Positions 57,321 through 64,000 of a stretch of 64,000 nt of DNA are shown piece by piece. The DNA comes from JAEUIE01 sp047602475 (lineage in GTDB: Bacteria > Planctomycetota > Planctomycetia > Gemmatales > HRBIN36). A program made the position numbers and the translations under genes. A model generated the notes under the pieces. The model worked only from the letters and a program-made list of their open reading frames with translations, was not told the origin of the DNA and searched no databases. Position 1 is the first letter of the stretch; the number at the start of each line of letters is the position of its first letter. The stretch lies in contig JASGHE010000002.1 in assembly GCA_047602475.1 (NCBI GenBank), positions 992,001-1,056,000 on the forward strand. Reading direction: 5' to 3'.

Positions 57321-57409
57321 GAAAACCACTCCGGCTTGAGTAGCGCCACAAAGAGATAGCCACACAGTAACAGGGCCGACAACAGGCCTACGAGATGCAT
57401 CATCGGCAT
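57317..57409 (-). CDS. kdpF: KdpF small subunit
   Basis: A 30-residue single-helix peptide (MMHLVGLLSALLLCGYLFVA, then LLKPEWFS) is encoded just before kdpA. The end L-K-P-E-x-F is the KdpF hallmark. GGAGG stands 6 nt before ATG 57409. Its stop overlaps the kdpA GTG. KdpF stabilises the KdpABC complex in the membrane. Confidence 0.93.
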   Translation of the reverse strand: MPMMHLVGLLSALLLCGYLFVALLKPEWFS

Positions 57410-57504
57410 GAAGTCGTTCCTCCCAGGCTTTCAACAAGGCGTAAGAGGCCCAAAGTCAATAAGAAGCACATCAGCAGAATGACCGCGCATGTGAAATCAG
57501 ACAT
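57400..57504 (-). CDS. 34-residue membrane peptide gene at the head of the kdp operon
   Basis: ATG 57504 follows an excellent site (GGGAGG, ending 7 nt upstream). The peptide reads MSDFTCAVILLMCFLLTLGL followed by LRLVESLGG and a short tail, with one membrane helix. Its stop lies inside the kdpF start region (10-bp overlap), so it is coupled to kdpF. Short single-helix ORFs are known ahead of kdpF in some bacteria, with sequences ending in a similar hydrophobic-(R/D)-x-(L/E) pattern. I infer a Kdp-associated accessory peptide; this is not shown. Confidence 0.7.
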   Translation of the reverse strand: MSDFTCAVILLMCFLLTLGLLRLVESLGGTTSCR

Positions 57505-57685
57505 TCCCCACCTCCCGACGTTTCAACGCCGCAAGCAGTATGAAGAATTGTTACCGTGTTCGATCTCAAATGGAGATCAAAAGGAGGGGCTCTCGCATCA
57601 AAATAGTATCAAAGCTTAGGAATGGGCGAACTTCGCACCGCGCCATTGGGCGCAGCACGTTTCGCTGGTTTGCCATTAATACCGA
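57505..57685 (-). promoter_or_regulatory. Upstream region of the kdp operon
   Basis: This 181-bp gap must hold the kdp promoter because the operon starts at 57504 on the minus strand. I cannot identify a clear -35/-10 pair or a KdpE site by eye. It holds no gene on either strand that I can support. Confidence 0.4.
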
Positions 57686-59359
57686 TTAGGCGCTCTCAGT
57701 GGATCGTGACATGCCCTTGAATACGAGTTTCCGCTTTACGTTCAACAACTCGGGGTTGTCGAAATACTTTCCCGTCCAGTCGCCATCTTCTGCTAAGAAA
57801 GGATTGAATTCCTTTGCGTGGCTGTTCAGCCATTCTCGGAATGCAAAGTGATCGAACAGCCTGACATACTCGGTGAAATAAATGTCAGCGACACGATCAT
57901 CACCCTTGATAATCAGGGTGTTCTCATCGTTCAACGAGGTGGAGTTTTCGCTGAAGTTTGCTGAGCCGGTAATGACGATAGGCACGTTGCCCAGGGGATC
58001 AATTAGAATGAACTTGTTGTGCAGGAAATTCACGCCGCTCTTGATCAACGTACCTGAAGATACTTCAGCAGCCCATTGATCCAGATTCGAATGAATATAC
58101 GCGCCAGCAACCACTTCCACATCACGGTCATTGGTCTTAAAGGTGTTATATTTTTTACGGGAGTCCAGGAGTAAGTAACGCAGATAAGGTTGATCCTTGG
58201 TAAACACCTTTTGAAATCGTTTGTCAACATTAAAGGGATAAATACAGCACACCATCTCCTTGTAGCTTTCGATGAGGTCAGCATAGTTCTGCAGCATGGT
58301 GTTATCGCGTCGTGGGCTAAAGAACACCGAGATGCCGTCCGGGAGTGTATCCTTGGTTTTATCCTCTCCGCCTTCAAGGGACATGACAGCTTTGCGGTAG
58401 GAATCCCGATCAAGATTCTTGTACACGAGATTCCAGTAGGCCAGATAGCGCGCCGCAATGCCTTTGTCCGCGATGATGTGGCCGGTGTTGCAATGGCCGA
58501 AGATCCCCTTTTCGGAGATGTTTGTGGAGCCGGTCCACACTTTGACAGGTTTGTCGTTCTTGTCTATCAACACGAAGAATTTGTTGTGCGCCTGGGTTAC
58601 CTCATTATCGCGCACATGTTTTACCAGCGATGCTGCGCCGGCATTGCCCAATGCTTCATGGTTCTCTTCTCCGTAGTTTTTAGCATCATACACCACATTG
58701 ATATCGACGCCGCTCTTTTGCGCGGCCTTTAATGCTGCGAGAGTGCCTGGATGTTGGAACTCATAACAGGCCCCCCTGAGTTTTTGTTCGGGTGTCGCGC
58801 TCTTGATGAATTCAATAAGTCCTTCATACAGCCCGCGTGAAAGCCATCGGTACGCCCGTTCCTTTTCCACCTGGTCTTTCATGGAGTCTGGTCGCTGGTT
58901 GCCGAATTGTTCGGCGTAAGATTGACTGCCAGAAACGCCGCGATTGAAAAAAATACCATGAGTACCTTTGATGTGTTCCTCGCTGGAAATCGTAATCGTT
59001 TCTTTAAGGAATACCTTCAAATTCTGGGGAGTGCCCTTAAATGCCGTCACGATGTAGGTGTATTCAGTGCCTGGTTCAACAGTGAAGTCTTTCCAGAGGA
59101 AGCTCTGGACTGGGTGGAGGTGAGTTGGGTACTTCTGTCCCTTCACTTTGCCTAAGTCTTTTTTGGAGATCGGAATGACGGAATTGAAGAATTTCTGACC
59201 ATACAACCAAATCCTTTTCTGTGATTTGGTTTCGACTCGCTCAAATGCAAACCCAAGGAGCCCAGTCGGCTTTGCCGCCATGTCCAAAGAAAGTACGACA
59301 GTATTAGTTCCCGAGACAGCATACAATTCCAAGCCGGAACTTGTTTTCTTGCGTCTCAT
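57686..59359 (-). CDS. Phospholipase D-fold protein with two HKD motifs
   Basis: The 557-residue protein has a ~130-residue N-terminal beta domain (FVNSV-like strands; EPGTEYTYIVTAFKGT resembles a fibronectin-type end), then two PLD half-domains. Motif 1 is HNKFFVLIDKNDKPVKVWTG followed by STNIS, with one extra residue between Lys and Asp; motif 2 is the canonical HNKFILID...GSANFSE. PLD-fold enzymes hydrolyse phosphodiesters of lipids or DNA through a phospho-His. No signal peptide is visible, so a cytosolic nuclease or lipid enzyme is equally possible. AAGGGAAAC precedes the ATG. It is separated from the sigma-factor gene by ~260 bp. Confidence 0.82.
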   Translation of the reverse strand: MRRKKTSSGLELYAVSGTNTVVLSLDMAAKPTGLLGFAFERVETKSQKRIWLYGQKFFNSVIPISKKDLGKVKGQKYPTHLHPVQSFLWKDFTVEPGTEYTYIVTAFKGTPQNLKVFLKETITISSEEHIKGTHGIFFNRGVSGSQSYAEQFGNQRPDSMKDQVEKERAYRWLSRGLYEGLIEFIKSATPEQKLRGACYEFQHPGTLAALKAAQKSGVDINVVYDAKNYGEENHEALGNAGAASLVKHVRDNEVTQAHNKFFVLIDKNDKPVKVWTGSTNISEKGIFGHCNTGHIIADKGIAARYLAYWNLVYKNLDRDSYRKAVMSLEGGEDKTKDTLPDGISVFFSPRRDNTMLQNYADLIESYKEMVCCIYPFNVDKRFQKVFTKDQPYLRYLLLDSRKKYNTFKTNDRDVEVVAGAYIHSNLDQWAAEVSSGTLIKSGVNFLHNKFILIDPLGNVPIVITGSANFSENSTSLNDENTLIIKGDDRVADIYFTEYVRLFDHFAFREWLNSHAKEFNPFLAEDGDWTGKYFDNPELLNVKRKLVFKGMSRSTESA

Positions 59360-59621
59360 GGCTGTTTCCCTTCAGGAACAGAATTTTCAGGCAACGACGT
59401 CAAGTTTACGTGATGAGGTTCTCTAAACCAATGGTTAATTCAACGTGATTGATCTTTCTTAACAGCAACTACATTTCTGAAGCATTGTCAACTGATTCAC
59501 TCGTCAAACTGGCTTACAGTCGTTTTGCGTCTAATCTCAATCGCACTTTTGAAATGGTCCAGGTACGTTCACGAGAAAACAGCATCTTGCGGTGTCTCCA
59601 TAACGTTGGTTATCCTCATCC
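59360..59621. other. Intergenic region without a supported gene
   Basis: This ~260-bp AT-richer stretch separates the corrected end of the sigma factor from the start of the PLD gene. Short frames exist but none has a ribosome-binding site or a recognisable product. It probably contains the PLD promoter. Confidence 0.5.
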
Positions 59622-60231
59622 TCATCCCTCCACAAAATCCTCAGCGTCCTGGATATCTAATCCCAGTTGCTCCGAAACACGATCCAGGCGCTCGTTTGAT
59701 TTGCTTGCGTCTGCCATCAGCTGTGCCACCCAGGGCGACGGCAATTTCTTCCCAGCCCTCTCCTGAAGCTCTGCGGCTGACAATGTCTCGTTCTTCCGGG
59801 TTTAGCTGACCCTGGACTTTGCTCCAAAGCTCCTGCCCGGCGACAATTCGAGAAGGTGTTGCATCACGACCGGCATGGTCGATCGGCCCCGCTTCGAACT
59901 CCTGGTTCTTTCGGGTATCACGGCACTGTTGATGTTGTTTGCGAACCTGCATGGCCAGCTTGTTCTGTGCCATGCGGACCAGTAGCCCGACCAGGTTCTT
60001 CTGATTGGTCAGATCATACTGGCCAGCCGCTGCCCTCAGAAAGAAACTGGCAAAGACCGATTGGCAGATATCCATCGATTCCAATTCCCGCTTGAGCGAG
60101 GGATCGGTCATCTTGGTTCGCACCGCCACCCGAATCGCTGATTCATATCGTCGAATCAGTTCTTCAGCAGCCTGCCCGTCACCCAGGCGAATCTGCTGAA
60201 CGAACTGCGTAAACTCTGGATGTGCAAGCAT
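59622..60231 (-). CDS. ECF-type RNA polymerase sigma factor, frameshifted at the C-terminus
   Basis: The 202-residue product shows ECF region 2 (EELIRRYESAIRVAVRTKMT, then FASFFLRAAAGQYDL) and region 4 (LNPEERDIVSRRASGEGWEE, IAVALGGTADGRRKQI). Region 4 normally continues with a helix like RLDRVSEQLGLDIQDAEDF, which is present in another frame. Removing one A from the AAA near 59695 joins them, with a stop at 59622. In planctomycetes such factors (ECF01-like groups) typically neighbour a Ser/Thr kinase, as here, which lies just upstream on the same strand. Confidence 0.88.
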
Positions 60232-60303
60232 GATCAGTTACCTTTCAAGTTGCCTTCTACATGATCGCATGGGTATGGTGGACAGTCACTACTTATTCTG
60301 GCA

Positions 60304-63300
60304 CTACTTTTTCTGTGGGTATTTCTCGCGTTCCAGGCGATACTTCTCCGCCATGTCTTTCTTATCCCAGGCGGTGTAGAGTTCGACCAATCGGTTCAGG
60401 GTTTCAGGAATAGCCGCTTTGGCATAAGCCGGCAGACTGCTTTCTTGTGCCTTGAGACTTTCATAGGCCTTGAGCAGTAAGGGCTCGGCGTCGGCATACT
60501 TCTTCTGTCCCAACAACGCTTGACCGAGCAGCCCACGTGTATTGGAAGTGCTCCATTTCTCTGCTCCCTCTTTCTCTCGAATGGACAGTGACTCGCGCAA
60601 GGTCTTTTCTGCTTCAACCCAGCGATGTTGGCGCATCAGGTTAGCTCCTAAACCCGATAGTGATTCTCCGTAGTCAGAAGAACTCGGTACCCCTTTGTCT
60701 TTTACTACTGCCAGCCACTTTCTTCTCCATGCTTCGGCTTTGTCCAACTGACCGTTCTTTTCGTATGCATTGATTGCCGCGGAGATGATGGTCTTCGCAT
60801 TTTGCGATTGGAATCGCATTCGTTCCATCCCGGCAGCGGCAAACTCAAAGAGCAGGAGAGCCTCGGGAATGCGATTGACCTCCTCATAGCACTGTGCCAA
60901 TTTTCATCATGCTCAACAGTGTTTCGGGATGGTCGACGCCGAGGACTTCTTTTCTCTGTTTCAACGTCTCTTCGTGCAGTGCGGTGGCCTGGGTCAGCTT
61001 CCCGGCTGATTTGAAACACAGAGCGAGATTGCTCATGCTCATCAATGTGCTGGGGTGGCTTTTTCCGAACGTCGTCTTTTTCAAAGTCAGTGTCTCTTCC
61101 ATTAGTGGAATGGCATCCTCAAGTTGGCCCGCTTCACGGTAAGCCATGGCCAGATTGTTCATCGTCACCAGAGTTTCCGGATGAGCCTTGCTGAGCTTGG
61201 GCACTTGTTGATTGAGGGTCTCCCGGTAGAGCCGAATCGCCTGTTCGAGTTTTCCCGCCGACTTGTAAGCCACTGCCAGATTGTTCGTGGCAAGGAGCGT
61301 GCTGGGATGATCTCCGCCAAACCGGACGATACTGAGTTTGATCGCCTCCTCGTAAAGGGGGATTGCCAGATCGAGCTTTCCGGCGTCACGATATGCTACG
61401 GCCTGGTTATTCATGAGGACGATGATCTCGGGCGCATCAGTGCCGTACGTGGTTTTCATCAATTTCAAAGTTTCTTCCATCATCGGGATGGCTAAATCAA
61501 ACTTACCCATAACACGGTAACAATCTGCGAGATTGTTCATGCAAATGATGATGCCGTCAGCCTGCTGGCCAGGTTTGGCTTTGAGTAGCTTCAATATTTC
61601 CTGATGAAGCTGTACTGCTTGTTCCAACTTGCCTTGAACCTGATAGGCGGTAGCCAGGTTGCCTGAGGCTGAAAGAGCTTCGTCAGAAAGGCTGCCAAGC
61701 TTATCGGTCCAGAGCTTACGGGCAGACGTGAAGAAATGACTTGCGCTCGTAGCGTCACCCAGGCTCAGCAGTGTAAGACCGAGTTGATTCTGCAATTTGG
61801 CCAGGATCAATGGGTCTGCGATCGCCTTGGAGTCCAGTTTGCTCCCGGCGTTGGCTATCTTCTTGGATAATGCTGCTTCGATAGGCTCGTTGTTTGCTTT
61901 GATCTTGCGAACATCGAGCTCTGCGAAAATCCCAAAGATGGTGTTGTTAATTAGCACAATCTGGTCTAACTGAGTAGCCACCTGTTCTTTAGCTAGACGC
62001 TCGCCCTCGGCACGCTCCGCCTCACGGACCTTCGCCTGCCGTTCCAACTCCGCAGACTCTACCGCTTTGTTTCTTTCCTCCTTGGCGATCCCTGTCTGCC
62101 GTTGAGCTTCGAATAGACCGTAAGAGGTGCCGATGATTCCCGCCACCAGCGCAACCAGTACCAGTGTGGCAGCGGTAACCTGTGCGCGATAACGTCTGGC
62201 AAACTTGCGGAAGCGATAGACAAAGGTGGGCGGCCCGGCATGGACCGGCTCGTGATTCAGAAAACGCTCGATATCCCTGGCAAAGGAATTAGCAGACTCA
62301 TACCGGCGATCACGCTCCTTGTTTAACGCCTTCATCACGATCCAGTCCAGTTCGCCGCGCAGAAATCGACCCAGCTTGGCAGGCTCCATGTGCCGGTTCG
62401 CTGCCACGCTCGGCTTGGACTCTGATGAGCTCAATCGCTTGCTGGGAACCGGCGGATCAGTCTCACGGATCATGCGGAGCATTTCATCCAGCGCCGCCTG
62501 CTTGAGTTGCCCCATTTCCAGAGGTGTTGATCCCGTCAGTAGCTCATAGAGCAACACACCCAACGCATACACATCAGCACGGGTATCAATGTCAATCGCA
62601 TTGAATCGAGCTTGCTCCGGAGCCATGTAAAGCGGCGTGCCGGCGATCATTCCGAATCCAGTAAAGAGCGTTCGCTCAGTGAGCGACAGTCCGCTCGTGG
62701 CCTTGGCTAGCCCAAAATCAATAACCTTTGGCACCGGTTTTTCATCGTGCATCTCAACCAGAATGTTGGATGGCTTGAGGTCCCGGTGAATAATCCCCTT
62801 TTGATGGGCGTGTTGCACCGCGCCGCAAATCTGCATGAACAGTTGCAGCCGTTCCTGAATTCCTAATCGATGTTGATCGCAAAACTCGATCAGGGGAATT
62901 CCTTTGACGAGCTCCATCACGAAGTAAGGTGTTGCTGCTCCGCCGGAATCTCCAGTCCATTGACCAGCGTCCAGGAGTTTGGCGATGTTAGGATGATCCA
63001 TCAAAGCGATGGCTTGTTGTTCAGCTTCGAAGCGGGACAGAATATTGTGCGAGCCCTCTCGGTCGCTGCGGATCAACTTGATAGCCACCCGGCGTTTGAC
63101 GGGTTCCATCTGATCGGCCATCCAAACCGAGCCCATGCCTCCTTCACCGATCTGTTGCAGCAGTTTGTATTTCCTGGCGATGATCATTCCGGCCGTTTCT
63201 TTCGGAGGCAGTTTTACCGAAACCTGCTCCTTCTTTTTCAGCAGCGTTTTCCGGACACTCTCCGACGGCGCTGCGTTTACGCTCGCCATGTCCTGCATCA

Positions 63301-63583
63301 GTTCAAAGGGAAGTTCCAGGAGTTCGGCCAGCTTGGGAAACCGCTGTTGATACTCCTGCAGTTCAGGTCTATCTCCACTCGCTCGCCGCATTTCCACTTC
63401 GCCCAGGATCAGAACCAGTTGGTCGTCAGAATCGGTCAAAACCGATGAGTGCTTTTCGATCCAATCTTCAATGGGCATCCGATTCCCCAGGTCCCACATC
63501 GCCTTCTGTTCGCGGCGAATCCGCACAATGACCTCATTGCGGGAACCTTCGTTCTTCGATGAATCTGCAACTGAAGCGGCCAT
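60304..63583 (-). CDS. Ser/Thr protein kinase with C-terminal TPRs, frameshifted near 60900
   Basis: The 1,092-residue product (joined by removing one A from AAAA near 60900: M-K-L-A-Q-C-Y) starts with ~130 residues of helical region. The kinase has IGEGGMGSVWMADQ (P-loop), VAIKLIRSD, the catalytic loop IIHRDLKPSNILV, VIDFGLAKATSG and APEQARFNAID. A membrane helix (TAATLVLVALVAGIIGTSYG) separates it from a long external tail of Kinesin-light-chain-type TPRs (AIPLYEEAIKLSIVRFGGDH, ETLVTMNNLAMAYREAGQLE). Such kinases signal across the membrane and, next to an ECF sigma gene, may control it by phosphorylation. AGGTG lies upstream of the ATG. Confidence 0.9.
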
Positions 63584-63678
63584 GTTGACACCTGTCTTGC
63601 TTTCCGTTTCGTTTCAATCTTGCAAGCCAAGTCCCCACTTGGGGACTTGGCTGAAGGTTTTAGTCTAACTTGCTTTGT

Positions 63679-64000
63679 CTATCGACCGTAGCGGCCATAA
63701 GTAAAGGGCTGGCAAGCCGGCTTCACTGGCAGTACCCGGTAGTTCTGCACTGTTTCGCACACAGGAACCTCCACTTCGCAGACATCAACCTGTTCCAGCG
63801 ATTCGGTGCGTTCGACTTCGTACTGCTCGCAGTAGGAGACAGGGATGTAGCACTTCACTACTGGTTCATAATAGTACCAGCCGCTGGAGTAGGAATCGTA
63901 GTAGGTGTAGCAGCCGCAGCGAGTGTCGTAGTACTTCTTCTGCCAGAAGCAGTAGTTGGTGGGCAGGCAGTAGGAGTTCCTGAAGCTCACGTGCCATTCA
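63679..64000 (-). CDS. Tyr/Cys-rich protein (N-terminus beyond the right edge)
   Basis: The open frame continues upstream of GTG 63990 to the window edge (E-W-H-V-S-F-R-N-S-Y-C), so the true start lies outside. The visible ~106 residues are very rich in Tyr and Cys (FWQKKYYDTRCGCYTYYDSY, VVKCYIPVSYCEQYEVERT) and end with YGRYGR at stop 63679-63681. Composition resembles planctomycete surface or coat-type low-complexity proteins. No family is recognised. It may be exported. Confidence 0.6.
   Translation of the reverse strand, partial: EWHVSFRNSYCLPTNYCFWQKKYYDTRCGCYTYYDSYSSGWYYYEPVVKCYIPVSYCEQYEVERTESLEQVDVCEVEVPVCETVQNYRVLPVKPACQPFTYGRYGR

Noticed and set aside
57320..57437. Upstream extension of the KdpA frame (about 39 residues)
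   Set aside because: This stretch is occupied by kdpF and the 34-residue ORF in other frames, each with a strong ribosome-binding site, and KdpA homologues begin near GTG 57320.
57505..57685. KdpE operator in front of the operon
   Set aside because: No convincing direct repeat or known KdpE consensus could be seen by eye, so only an unspecified regulatory region is listed.
1..64000. tRNA or rRNA genes
   Set aside because: I scanned for T-arm-like GGTTCGAAT stretches paired with acceptor stems and for conserved rRNA phrases and found none I could support; a covariance-model scan would be decisive.

Overview
The window looks like chromosome of a member of the Planctomycetota, most likely the Gemmatales/Gemmataceae. 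The support is a set of lineage-typical families: a DUF1501 Tat protein, a DUF1559 prepilin-like protein, a BBP7 beta-barrel, an N-terminal LEALEDR motif on a large secreted repeat protein, an ECF sigma factor next to a Ser/Thr kinase with C-terminal TPRs, and a von Willebrand A protein with long glycine repeats. I see no rRNA, tRNA, CRISPR array, prophage or transposase.

Layout. 1-6.3 kb: a PQQ-type sugar dehydrogenase cut by the left edge, an AsmA-like envelope protein, a PIN-toxin/antitoxin pair and a broken membrane protein. 6.5-14.6 kb: a giant VWA/secretin-like protein, PilZ, a phosphodiester-glycosidase/GH19 fusion, Dabb and YjbQ proteins. 14.9-18.6 kb: an envelope cluster containing a MauE-DUF1573 fusion, a secreted eight-cysteine peptide, an AT-rich two-TM protein, a second DUF1573-like gene with an in-frame TGA, and DUF1559. 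18.7-30 kb: hydrolases, a VOC protein, a HEAT-like protein, a calcineurin-type phosphatase, BBP7, and a coupled TPR-TPR-scpB set followed by nnrD. 30-47 kb: a PKD-repeat protein, DUF3500, enoyl-CoA hydratase, ABC exporter, DUF1501, a double heavy-metal domain protein and a 2,018-residue alpha-2-macroglobulin. 47-57.5 kb: a porin and a complete Kdp potassium-uptake operon (small ORF-kdpF-A-B-C-D-E, minus strand). 57.6-64 kb: a PLD-fold protein, ECF sigma, Ser/Thr kinase and a partial Tyr/Cys-rich protein.

Two themes cut across the annotation. First, at least twelve otherwise well-conserved genes are broken by small indels. Most lie in homopolymers, and four fit loss of one GC from GCGCGC. Two more genes carry an in-frame TGA. 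I annotate the repaired spans. The pattern looks more like unpolished sequence than mass pseudogenisation, but this cannot be settled from the window alone. Second, the intergenic spaces are rich in palindromic repeat families. The most striking is a cloverleaf-shaped element of about 97 bp in three copies. Two of these sit in inverted orientation on either side of kdpC inside the kdp operon, and one side hairpin changes sequence between copies while keeping its pairing.

The best candidates for undescribed biology are this cloverleaf family, the MauE-DUF1573/cysteine-peptide cluster with its G11 tract and in-frame TGA, and the 34-residue membrane ORF that overlaps kdpF.
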